Assembly (NCBI RefSeq): GCF_023221595.1
Contig: NZ_CP096565.1
Coordinates: 33,899 to 97,898, forward strand
Reading direction: 5' to 3'
Source of the DNA: Rhodococcus qingshengii JCM 15477
Lineage (GTDB): Bacteria; Actinomycetota; Actinomycetes; Mycobacteriales; Mycobacteriaceae
DNA length: 64,000 bases
The notes under the pieces are model-generated. The model saw nothing but the letters and a program-made list of their open reading frames with translations. It was not told the DNA's origin and made no database searches. Shown one piece after another: positions 15,555-23,712 of this stretch. The translations under genes and the position numbers were made by a program. How positions within the stretch are numbered: position 1 is the first letter of the stretch; each line of letters starts with the position of its first letter.

Positions 15555-16000
15555 GGCCTGACCTCCTCGTAGTCGGTTCCTGTCCCATTGAACAGCGTGG
15601 GTCCGACTTCCGCGCCAAACGCCGTGTGATGATCTGTGCGAGTACGTCGTCGACTGTCGCGGAAGGGGAAGTGCGATCACCAGTCCTCGGCCGGCGCCTG
15701 CCGATGTCGCTTTGGCGATCGTGGCCGCAACGGTCCTCGGTGTCACCGTCGGGGTTCTTCTGGCCGACGTGGTGGCCGGCGTGGCAGTCGGGGCCGGTAC
15801 CGCGGTGGTCTTCCGCTTCGTGTTGCGGACGATCATCACCCGGAAATGACCGCCAGCGCTGGTCAGCGGATCGGAATAACTCTGCGACGGTGTTCGTTGT
15901 AGAGGCTGTCGGTGTTCGGTTCTTTGCCCCGGGTACCACCCCAGAAATGCCGCTTCGAGCGGCCACTTGCCGAGAGGCGCAAGACGGGCACCGACCCTGT
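15555..16000. other. Interval with one possible small hydrophobic reading frame
   Basis: On the plus strand a frame ending at 15849 encodes a strongly hydrophobic stretch with high third-position GC (ADVALAIVAATVLGVTVGVL, then ADVVAGVAVGAGTAVVFRF). A GGAAGGGGAAG sequence lies at 15661-15671, but no standard start codon sits behind it in frame. It may be a small membrane protein with an unusual start or a remnant. Nothing else is convincing here. Confidence 0.35.
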
Positions 16001-16035
16001 GAAGCCGCTGGACACCTTTCGGTGCCGGCGGCTTC
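16001..16035. terminator. Hairpin downstream of the DNA ligase fragment
   Basis: GAAGCCGC and GCGGCTTC pair around an inner CACC/GGTG stem. It lies ~90 bp past the ligase stop codon. There is no U-run. Confidence 0.4.
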
Positions 16036-16122
16036 GTCATGTCCGAGGTCAGGGAGACGGGTTGCATCAGATGCAAGTTTGATGCATCTGTTTTGGGTTC
16101 CGGCTGCTCGTCGTGCCGGTGG

Positions 16123-17022
16123 TCAGTGTCGGCCGGGGAGGTCGACGTCATCGGCGGTCTTGTCGATGCGCATACCTTTGAATGCTGGGTGTCTGAGTCC
16201 GCCGCCGGTGTACTCGCGGTACTCGACGTCGCACACTAAAAGCGGCTCTGACCAGCGGGCTTCACGGGTGATTGCTCGTGGTGGCGCGATCGCGAACGGG
16301 CTGGTGGGTCGTTCGATGTCGATGAGTTGTTCGCGTAGTTCGCGGCGCTGTCTCGAAGAAAATCCGGTGCCGACGTTTCCGATGTAGACGAGCGATCCGG
16401 AGTCGTCGTGGGCGCCGAGGATGAGAGATCCGATTCCGCCGGCGGCATTGCCGGATCCGGGGACGAATCCGCAGATGATTCCTTCCGTGTTGGCGCGGAG
16501 CGGTGTTTTCAGCCAGCTCGGGGACCGTTTTCCGGGTTGGTAGGTCGAGGTGATGCTTTTGGCGACGATGCCTTCGAGGTGGTGTGTGCGGGCGACCTCG
16601 AGCATGGTCGGTCCGTCGACGTTGAGCCAGTGGGGTGGGACTTTGATGCGCGGGTGTTCGAGGCTGAGGTTGGCGAGCGCTTCGCGGCGTTCGAGGTAGG
16701 GCAGGTCGGTGGTCGATGTTCCGTCGATGTCGAGGACGTCGAAGACGTAGTAGGTGGTCAGGGCGTCGTTGCGGAGCTGCGCGGTGGGTTTGAGGACGTG
16801 CATCCGGCGCTGTAATCGGGAGAAGGACGGGACACCGTCGGGGCCGAGTGAGACGATCTCGCCGTCGAGGACGGTTTCGCGGTGGTCGAGCACGGCGCTG
16901 AGTGCGTCGACGATCTCGGGAAACGAGGCGCTGAAGTTGTTGCCGTTGCGCGACCACAGTGCCGGCGGTTTGGTGCCGGTGGTGGCGATGGCTCTGACTC
17001 CATCCCATTTCGACTCGAAGGC
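16123..17022 (-). pseudogene. ATP-dependent DNA ligase (LigD-ligase/LigC type), main part, 5' end split off by insertion
   Basis: The 299 residues begin within motif I: AFESKWDGVRA contains the adenylated lysine. They continue through DGEIVSLG, EGIVAKSITSTYQPGKRS and the OB-fold domain (IICGFVPGSGNAAGGIGSL, YIGNVGTGFSS) to a normal end. About 25 N-terminal residues are missing here and are found at 21709-21783. Joining the two parts removes 4,686 bp and gives a 324-codon gene. Such ligases act in non-homologous end joining. An alternative start inside the inserted DNA (near 17052) could still give a nearly full-size protein, so residual activity cannot be excluded. Confidence 0.85.
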
Positions 17023-17071
17023 CCTTAACTGCACAAACTGCGAACAGGACAAGTTGTCACGCGTCCGACTG

Positions 17072-17509
17072 TCAAAGTAGCGGCTTGTCGATCTGTTCGC
17101 GGAGGATATCGCCGTGACCCGCGTGCCTGGCGAGCTCTTGGATCATCAGAAGCAGCGTCCATCGCATGCTGACGACCCCTTCTCGGGGAGTGTCCATGAT
17201 GTCGTCGAGGTCGAAACGAGAGGCGATCTCACGTGACCGTCGACTGGCGCGCTCGAACTCGGCGATGACATCCGCCAGCGCCTCGTCGTCGGCAACAGCG
17301 AAGGTGCCCTCGTCGCGGCGGGAGTATCCATCACACTCAGATTCGCTGAGTCCTGCCCAAAACCGTTGGAACCAGATTCGTTCCGCGGCAGCGGCATGCT
17401 TGATCAACGAGATCGGTGTCGTCAGCGATAAGACGAGTCGTCGACGAGCGTCGATTTCAGAGAGTCCGCGCACGGTCTCGATCAGCGCTTCGCGGTTCCG
17501 GTCGAGCAT
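17072..17509 (-). CDS. DinB-like / DUF664 family protein (transposon cargo)
   Basis: 145 aa, ATG at 17509. Four-helix DinB-type fold: a conserved KHAAAAERIWFQRFWAGL near residue 37, an acidic middle and the C-terminal LLLMIQELARHAGHGDILRE with the metal-binding histidines. DUF664 members are putative thiol-dependent (mycothiol or bacillithiol) transferases, often adjacent to mobile or resistance genes. As the only non-recombination gene in the transposon it is a candidate detoxification cargo. Confidence 0.75.
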   Translation of the reverse strand: MLDRNREALIETVRGLSEIDARRRLVLSLTTPISLIKHAAAAERIWFQRFWAGLSESECDGYSRRDEGTFAVADDEALADVIAEFERASRRSREIASRFDLDDIMDTPREGVVSMRWTLLLMIQELARHAGHGDILREQIDKPLL

Positions 17510-17882
17510 GTTCTCAATGATCGATCGCTCCGTGCCGGTAGTAATTATGTTGGTAATAATAGTCTTTCACTCGTTTCAGTCAGGCGGACGGCCAAGGACC
17601 GCCGCTCGCTATCAGTTGGGATGGGTTACGCACAACAGCAACCAAATGCGGGGAGAAGCGAAATGTCCGGCACCGGGAACCGAGCCAGAGAAAGGCGATG
17701 TGATCCGTTTGTCATCAAGGACGATGTGCTTGGGAATGCAAGGATAGGAGCCAGCGTCAACACCGCGGCAAGGTTCTGCAGTCTGCTAGTAGTCTATCGC
17801 ATAATTGCAATTCGGGAGAGGACGACCGCCCGAACCTTGCGCCTGCCAGCGCTTGTCGACACGTCTGACAAGGCGATACCCA

Positions 17883-20360
17883 TCATGTGTGAGGCTGAAC
17901 GGTGTGCGCGACGATGTCCGGGAAGCTGGGCATGTTGAGTTGAACGGCACGACGGGCCCGCCGATCGATGTGGTCCAGTTTTTCCTCGGTTGCCACGAGG
18001 CTCACGCGGAGTCCTTCTGCTTCGCCGATCCAGCCTTCGCTGTCCGCCTCGGTAATTCGGGCAGTAAGGTTGTCGCGTATCTCGACCAATCGGAAACGTT
18101 GTGCGGGATCCACACGCAATACGGGGCACCGGATGCAACTGTGTTCGTGTTGGCAGCTGGTGCCGTAGGCGCGGCCGCATTCGCCGAGGGCGAGTTTACG
18201 GCGCTCGAAATGTCCGAGAAACTCATCCCATTCGGCATCTGTCGGGGTGCGGTATTCCTCGCTCGGGCGAAGGGCGCGTCGGCGCGAGATGAAGGCGCGG
18301 TGACCGTTGATCGCTTCCTCCGGGTAGATGGCTTTGTATCCCATGGTTGTGTTGATGTCTTTGTGCCCCAACAGAACTTGAGCTATGTGAGGAGGCATGC
18401 CGTTCATGATGGCGTCGGTAGCGAAGATTCGGCGCAGATCGTGGGGCTGGAAGTACAGCGGTTCGCCTGCTGCGTCCTTCACTCCTGCCGCATCGATGAG
18501 TTCGGTCAGTGCATTGCGGATCAAGCCTGCGGATACCGCGCGGTGGTGACCACCGCTTTTCCATTGGAACAAGAGTGGGGCGGGTGCCACCCAGATGCGT
18601 TCGTTCCGGTCGTAAAGAGGCACAAGGGGAACCCCTCCGTCCGCGCCGCGTATTCGGGACACGATCGTCGACAGCATGTCGGCGAGGTCCGGGCTGACCA
18701 CAAGTAGGCGTTCCTCGTCTGTCTTCGAGGGTGCAATCTGCAGTAGCGGGATGAGCTCTCCGGTGGAGGGCAATCGATATTGGGTGATGCTGTGGTGGCT
18801 GATTTCGAGCATCTCTTCTATTCGAACGCCGGTGTGTCGCAGGACTTCCACACTTGCCAGAGCCCAGAATGCCCGGTTCTCGGCTTCCCGGAGCCGGATG
18901 GTTCGCCCCTCGGAGTCGTAGATCACCGGAATGCCGTCGGCGCTTGCTTTCAACCATGGGTCCGACTTGGTGTAGGTCTTGCCGAGGACGCTGAATTTGG
19001 CGCCCGGCGATGCCGCAACAGCGGCCTCGAGGAGCATCTTGGCGTCATGGGCTCGTTGTTCTGCGATACGCACCAGTTCTGGCAGTCGAGGTAGTCGCTC
19101 TCGTGTGCGCTGATCCATACGTGCTTTGCGTCGGCGTCCGATCTTCTTCGCGCTCGTCTCTCTTGGGCCGATCGGACACGGCGCTACCCACCGCGCCCAC
19201 CGCGCGGGGTCGAGAGCTGCCCACGCCGCCAGGTCGAGATAGAACGCGCGCACAGCTGTCAGCATGTCGGTGTAGTTCATTCGTGGACTACGGGTCTCGG
19301 CGTACGTTCCGTCGGGGAGTCGGCGGCGGCTGACCTTCCAATGCATGCGTTCTTTCCACGCCTGGGCTACACCGCGGTCGAGTTGCAGCGAGTTGATTCC
19401 CGGATGGGTGGTCTCCAGGTTTTTCCAGAAATGCAGCGCCAAATGTCGTGAGAGATTGTCGAGCGTCGTGTAATCCAACGAGGGGTGACGCTCGGACAGA
19501 TAGTCCACGAGGAGATTCCGGACGTCGGAATTTGCGATGTCGAAGCGGTCGACGAGTTCTCCGACGGTGCTCTGCCCTCGATACACCGTGACGAATCGTA
19601 AAGTCGGTGGCGCGTCTGGTGGAAAGATCCCGATGTCGTGGAGAAGTTTGTAGAAGAGGTAGCGAGTTTTACCTCTCGAACATACGGCGAGCTCCGCCTG
19701 GCGGAGTTCGACGCAGTCACCGACGGTGATGTCGGAGAGGCCGCCGCCTTTGGACAGGATCAACATGGAGATCTGCCATCGTGCAGTTCGACCCTGCATT
19801 GCTTGGGCAGTTTCCGCACCTGCCGCAGCCTCCAGTCGCTCGAATCCTTTCGGATCTCGGCTGATTGCCGCCCAGTCGCGCCAGTAGTGCGACCGGTGCA
19901 GTTGGACCACGAAACGTAAATCGGGGCGAATCAGATCCGCGACGAACAATCCGATCAGGGCATGCGTCAGGACTGTGGACCGGACGGATGGCACCCCCTG
20001 TTCGTCCAGCCACATTTCCGGTACCGAAACCCATCCGAGACCGTGTTCGGCGACGCAACTGCCGTTCCAGCGGTCTTGCCAGCTCTTTCCCGGAAACGAG
20101 TTCAGCCAACGCAGAAGCATCCCAGCACCTCGGACAGCATCGCGCTGAAAGTTCTCGCTACCCGGAGCCCGGATCATGAGCGCTTCCACCCGCTTCAGTG
20201 CGGCCGCGCGGCCGAGTTCAGTCGTCTTCCACGACGACGGCACCACACGCGGTGGATACCGATCGAGGAGTGTGTCGATGACACTGCGATTCGCACCTTC
20301 GCGGGCATCGACGTTCAGGCTCCAACTGGCAGGCACTTTGGAGACACGTGCAGAAACCAT
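17883..20360 (-). CDS. Large tyrosine recombinase, TnpB-like (Tn554 type)
   Basis: 825 aa, starting at 20360 with a 1-base TGATG overlap with the upstream recombinase. Catalytic features: RHTGVRIEEML with Arg I, HDLRRIFATDAIMNG (the HxxR box), LGHKDINTTMGY with the terminal Tyr. A C-terminal cysteine cluster (CGRAYGTSCQHEHSCIRCP) is typical of the long recombinases of Tn554-like elements. The first ~400 residues are an extended DNA-binding region. It should act with the 427-aa recombinase to move the element. Confidence 0.88.
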   Translation of the reverse strand: MVSARVSKVPASWSLNVDAREGANRSVIDTLLDRYPPRVVPSSWKTTELGRAAALKRVEALMIRAPGSENFQRDAVRGAGMLLRWLNSFPGKSWQDRWNGSCVAEHGLGWVSVPEMWLDEQGVPSVRSTVLTHALIGLFVADLIRPDLRFVVQLHRSHYWRDWAAISRDPKGFERLEAAAGAETAQAMQGRTARWQISMLILSKGGGLSDITVGDCVELRQAELAVCSRGKTRYLFYKLLHDIGIFPPDAPPTLRFVTVYRGQSTVGELVDRFDIANSDVRNLLVDYLSERHPSLDYTTLDNLSRHLALHFWKNLETTHPGINSLQLDRGVAQAWKERMHWKVSRRRLPDGTYAETRSPRMNYTDMLTAVRAFYLDLAAWAALDPARWARWVAPCPIGPRETSAKKIGRRRKARMDQRTRERLPRLPELVRIAEQRAHDAKMLLEAAVAASPGAKFSVLGKTYTKSDPWLKASADGIPVIYDSEGRTIRLREAENRAFWALASVEVLRHTGVRIEEMLEISHHSITQYRLPSTGELIPLLQIAPSKTDEERLLVVSPDLADMLSTIVSRIRGADGGVPLVPLYDRNERIWVAPAPLLFQWKSGGHHRAVSAGLIRNALTELIDAAGVKDAAGEPLYFQPHDLRRIFATDAIMNGMPPHIAQVLLGHKDINTTMGYKAIYPEEAINGHRAFISRRRALRPSEEYRTPTDAEWDEFLGHFERRKLALGECGRAYGTSCQHEHSCIRCPVLRVDPAQRFRLVEIRDNLTARITEADSEGWIGEAEGLRVSLVATEEKLDHIDRRARRAVQLNMPSFPDIVAHTVQPHT

Positions 20361-21643
20361 CAGCGTCGACCTCCGAAAAGTACGTCCAGTACTGCCGGGT
20401 TGTAGCCCGGCGCTGGCGGTGCGTGCAGCGATTGGGTGTTACCGGTGTATCGAGCATGGTGGGCTCGGACGTGTGCGAAAACTTCGTCGCGACTCGGGGT
20501 CAGATACAGCTGAGTGGTTGTCAGGTGCGCGTGGCCCAGGATCCATTGGACATCGGACAACGGCATGTCAGGATCGCTCGTCATCCGAAAAGCGGCGGTG
20601 TGGCGCAGGTCGTGAATGGTCCAATTGGATCCCAACACCGACTGCGCCCGTGAGAACATCGCGCGCGCTCCCGAATACGACAGCTGCCGCCACGGCCTTC
20701 GCAACGTCATCCACAAGGGATGATCGCAGCCGCGAGGGGCATCCTTTCCCCATGCCTCTTCTTGATAGATCCGCAACCACACGAATGCATCTGGCGACGC
20801 CGGCAACTGTTGGACCTCCCGGGTCCCCTTCCTTATTACCGTGATCAATTGCTGGCCCGGGTCCGCACTCTGCTGGGACATCGACAGGAGTTCGTCGGCG
20901 CGGGCACCGGTCGAGACCCAAAAGGCCAACATTGCCCGATCTCGGTTCGACGACAACGCCGCGAATAGTTCGTTGAAACGATCGTCGGGAATCCGCTTGG
21001 GTATCCGTTTCGGAACCTTGGGTCTGTATCGGCCCTTCCGCTCGTTACGAAACGGATCGTGCGGATCGTGATGCGCGTTCGACCGAAAGGCACGGGGCGA
21101 GCGATCCACCGGGAACGGATTGACGACCGGCCCAGCACCGATGCTCATCTGAAAATCGTAGAACGCCCGCAACACTGTTTCCGCGTGCGCGCGAGTGGCC
21201 GGGGAGAATTTCTGTCCCTGCCGCGGCTTGCCGGTGACCTCGTTGACCACCCAATTACCACTCTTGGTCGCGTTGCCCCCTACAGGTGTTGTGCCGGAGA
21301 CTTTTTCGCCCCGCCTCCGCCAGTGTTCACGCCTGGGTTTATCCGCAATCTTCATCCAACGCGCAAAATCACGGCCCTCCGCGGGAGTGGCTCTCTCCCA
21401 TCCCACATCGACCGCTGCGAGAAATCTCCACCACCGCAACAAGTCATGTCCGTACGATCGGATCGTCGCCGATGACCGGTCACACGCGTGAAGTTCCTCG
21501 AAAAATAGTGTCGCAGTGCCGATTACCTCACCTGACGCATCGAGTAACCGGTAGGGCTCTGCTTCGGAACCTGTCGAAATCAGCCGCCCCACGTCGGGAA
21601 CGACAAGCCCTGCAAGATCAGTCCGGCGCGTCTCGCTGCACAT
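20360..21643 (-). CDS. Tyrosine recombinase, TnpA-like (Tn554 type)
   Basis: 427 aa from the ATG at 21643 (an in-frame TTG at 21679 is less likely). The N-terminal core-binding domain is followed by catalytic STGARADELL (Arg), HDLRHTAAFRM (HxxR), LGHAHLTTTQLY (His and nucleophilic Tyr). It starts just inside the element end, as tnpA does in Tn554. Confidence 0.9.
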   Translation of the reverse strand: MCSETRRTDLAGLVVPDVGRLISTGSEAEPYRLLDASGEVIGTATLFFEELHACDRSSATIRSYGHDLLRWWRFLAAVDVGWERATPAEGRDFARWMKIADKPRREHWRRRGEKVSGTTPVGGNATKSGNWVVNEVTGKPRQGQKFSPATRAHAETVLRAFYDFQMSIGAGPVVNPFPVDRSPRAFRSNAHHDPHDPFRNERKGRYRPKVPKRIPKRIPDDRFNELFAALSSNRDRAMLAFWVSTGARADELLSMSQQSADPGQQLITVIRKGTREVQQLPASPDAFVWLRIYQEEAWGKDAPRGCDHPLWMTLRRPWRQLSYSGARAMFSRAQSVLGSNWTIHDLRHTAAFRMTSDPDMPLSDVQWILGHAHLTTTQLYLTPSRDEVFAHVRAHHARYTGNTQSLHAPPAPGYNPAVLDVLFGGRR

Positions 21644-21708
21644 ACTGAGGAAAGTATCAGCACACACCCTGACCTGCAATGATGCGATTCGTTAGTTCAG
21701 TTAATACG

Positions 21709-21783
21709 CCAGCGCTCCCCCGTTGGTGGCTGCCCGAGTGTGGCGAGCATCGGCGGCACTGGTTTTCCGGTGGCGGCGCTCAT
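21709..21783 (-). pseudogene. ATP-dependent DNA ligase, N-terminal 25 codons
   Basis: ATG at 21783 preceded by AGAAGG. The residues KPVPPMLATLGQPPTGERW match the standard opening of LigD/LigC-type ligases (PMLA...W), which leads directly into the [AFE.KWDG] motif now found at 17022. Translation runs into the transposon and stops after three codons. Confidence 0.8.
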
Positions 21784-22032
21784 GCCTTCTACTGTGCGCG
21801 GGTTTGTACTGGTTTCGGCCGGTTTTCCGAGGTTGAGACAATAGTGAGATGAGCGAGACTGCGGAACCGGATGAGGTTCAAGGGTTGGGTGGGGTCCAGC
21901 CCCGGATGAGGGCCAGGCCGGCACGGTGCTGACTTCGGATGGTCGGTGGGCGTACCGGTACAAGGATGGCGCGGAGCTCATCATGATGAAGATGCCCGAG
22001 CGTCCTACCCCGGCATAGGAGTACACCAGTCA

Positions 22033-22065
22033 GGCCCGCACCGAATCCGCCATCCGGTGCGGGCC
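22033..22065. terminator. Bidirectional terminator
   Basis: An 11-bp perfect stem GGCCCGCACCG / CGGTGCGGGCC followed by TTCTT. It is just downstream of the 61-aa gene. The interval 21784-22032 on its other side holds only short open frames, among them a rightward one ending in WAYRYKDGAELIMMKMPERP at about 22019, which may be a small gene or remnant. Confidence 0.75.
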
Positions 22066-22076
22066 TTCTTGGTTGA

Positions 22077-22262
22077 CTAGCTCAACTGTGTATTCATCTT
22101 GCTTGCAAGCCATTCCGCGTCCGACTGGACCATCGGTCCTCGAAGGCAGTAGCGGCCGCCGTTGTCTTGGACGTAATGGGTGAAGCACTCGTTCTCGTAT
22201 CCGCCGTGTTCTTCGGTGCGGGGTATCGCGACAAATCGTGTGGGAGCGGCTGTTTCGGTCAT
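22077..22262 (-). CDS. Small hypothetical protein, 61 aa
   Basis: ATG at 22262, with AGAAAGG upstream. Contains two cysteines in a polar aromatic context (ENECFTHYVQDNGGRYCLRG) and a C-terminal helix. Not recognised. It was probably upstream of the ligase gene in the same direction before the transposon arrived, though a terminator lies between. Confidence 0.5.
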   Translation of the reverse strand: MTETAAPTRFVAIPRTEEHGGYENECFTHYVQDNGGRYCLRGPMVQSDAEWLASKMNTQLS

Positions 22263-22493
22263 GGTGATGCCTTTCTGAGAGTCGGTAGAGTCGCTCCCCT
22301 GTCACCAGGTCGAGGGTGGGCTGTCAACCCCGTAGAGCGGAGCGTGGGTTGACGGGTCGGGTCCCCGGCATGGTGTTCTGGGGCGACTTGTACGACGACT
22401 TTCTTGACCACTCGGGGCTGCGTAGCGGCAACGGCGCCGGAGGTGTCGTTCGGTTCTTGTGTGTGGCCGGCGGTGGGTGTGTGCGGTGGTGGG
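22263..22493. other. Non-coding interval with a hairpin
   Basis: No gene is supported. GTCAACCC and GGGTTGAC at about 22321-22350 form an 8-bp stem with a 15-base loop. The rest is GC-rich with no pattern I recognise until the 79-bp repeat begins at 22494. Confidence 0.4.
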
Positions 22494-22572
22494 CACCTCC
22501 CGCTCGGTGCGCTGGCGTGGTGATTGTGCGGGAGCGACGGAACTGGACCACGGGTGGTGTCGCGGTAGCTCT
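22494..22572. repeat. 79-bp dispersed repeat, copy 2
   Basis: Same order of blocks as 4138-4215 (CACCTCCCGCTCGG, GGTGATTGTGCGGGAGCGACGG, GGTGTCGCGGTAGCTCT), about 85 percent identical by eye and in the same orientation. It is non-coding and lies ~280 bp from the HNH gene. Confidence 0.6.
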
Positions 22573-22595
22573 GGTTTGTGGTGGTGAATGAGTAT

Positions 22596-22681
22596 CAGGT
22601 CGCCACGTGTGACCGATCTGCAAGGATTGTTGCAGGTCAGGACTTCGGCTTGCGCTTCGGTCTGGTCAGTGTGGCGACCTG
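22596..22681. promoter_or_regulatory. Nested inverted repeat downstream of the ATPase/HNH operon
   Basis: Outer arms CAGGTCGCCAC (22596-22606) and GTGGCGACCTG (22671-22681) are perfect 11-bp complements. An inner hairpin GATCTGCAA/TTGCAGGTC lies at 22615-22638. The structure is intergenic and could fold in DNA or RNA. Its role is unknown: terminator, structured RNA or protein site. Confidence 0.5.
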
Positions 22682-22848
22682 GTGCTCGTCGCGAGTTCGA
22701 GGATAGTCCGGTGGCCCGACATGCCAGAAGAATGCGTCAGCTTCCAGTAATCCGAAGCGCTCATACAAACCTGAGTGAGAACTGGAAACATTTCTCCCGA
22801 CCCGCAAAGTCGGTAGTTATCGTCATCGCGCCAGATCGTTCCGAAACT

Positions 22849-23712
22849 TCACACTTCAAGAGGGATATTTGAGTCGAGGACTTTAAATCCGCCGTCGCAA
22901 AACTCGTTAGAGGAGGCGAGTGCAGCTAGCAGGACTGGCCACCAGTGATTAGGCCCGTAGTTACGTTTCTTTGTTCTATACTCAAGCTGTAGGTAACTGG
23001 AAACATTTGCTGAACCACCGATCCTGTAGAACTCCTCCAGAGCGGATAGCATACCGGTCACTGTTTCGACCGAATCTTCCGCATATCGAGCTGCTAGATC
23101 CAGTTCGGCAAATTGATGACGGTGTATCTTCCATATTTCCTCCGCCATACTAACAGGCCGAACAACCGTGAAGATGATAGTCACGGAGGTTCCGACCGAG
23201 ACAGAGGCGGTCAAGTACAGGTCGGGTTTTTCGGGAAGTTTATCGAAGTACGGGTGAAGGAATCGCCGTCCACCGTCTGGATGAGAGTATTTGTTTAGCT
23301 TTTTTCCGTTACATATCCGACAGATCGGAACTAGGTTAGGCGCATATACGGCGTACTCACCAAATATTGATTTGGGGAGATAGTGATCGATTTCAGTTGC
23401 TTTAAGCTGGTAACAGTAGGGGCACTTCTTCCATGGAGTTGATTCATTTTTAATCGACTCTTTCACACGCTTGAAGTAAACCAGGTTCAGATAAGGCGCG
23501 TTCTTTTCCAGTTCATCTTGATCAAGCTCGGATATATCGGGATCGGCCTGCGGGCCACCTTTGTCCATAACTCGGTCCATATACGTGACATAAAGTTCGA
23601 GAACTTTTGCAGCCAGAGCGTCTGGGCGAAGATTTCCCTTAGATTTCTGATCGGCGGCGACGTACCGGTAGTTTTCTACGTCACTGGTCGTCGTCTCAAT
23701 GGCGCCGATCAT
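22849..23712 (-). CDS. HNH endonuclease, PtuB-like effector of a Septu-like defence pair
   Basis: 287 aa, ATG at 23712, overlapping the ATPase stop by ATGA. The HNH core reads CPYCYQLKATEIDHYLPKS, then NLVPICRICNGKK, giving CxxC zinc ligands, the catalytic DH, and the closing Asn and CxxC. Flanking regions are helical and not otherwise recognised. In Septu systems PtuB cleaves nucleic acid and is held in check by the PtuA ATPase. Local GC content is lower than in the flanking plasmid genes, consistent with recent acquisition. Confidence 0.8.
   Translation of the reverse strand: MIGAIETTTSDVENYRYVAADQKSKGNLRPDALAAKVLELYVTYMDRVMDKGGPQADPDISELDQDELEKNAPYLNLVYFKRVKESIKNESTPWKKCPYCYQLKATEIDHYLPKSIFGEYAVYAPNLVPICRICNGKKLNKYSHPDGGRRFLHPYFDKLPEKPDLYLTASVSVGTSVTIIFTVVRPVSMAEEIWKIHRHQFAELDLAARYAEDSVETVTGMLSALEEFYRIGGSANVSSYLQLEYRTKKRNYGPNHWWPVLLAALASSNEFCDGGFKVLDSNIPLEV

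Larger units (their letters stand above)
17023..21708 (-). mobile_element. Tn554-like tyrosine-recombinase transposon inserted in the DNA ligase gene
   Basis: This segment interrupts the ligase between codons for ERW and AFE. Short inverted ends TTAACTG/CAGTTAA occur at 17025-17031 and 21698-21704, leaving 2 and 4 extra bases at the junctions, six in total. There is no target duplication. Contents: two overlapping tyrosine recombinases of very different size (427 and 825 aa, like TnpA and TnpB of Tn554) and a DUF664 cargo gene. The 370 bp between cargo and recombinases (17510-17882) hold no clear gene. Confidence 0.75.
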
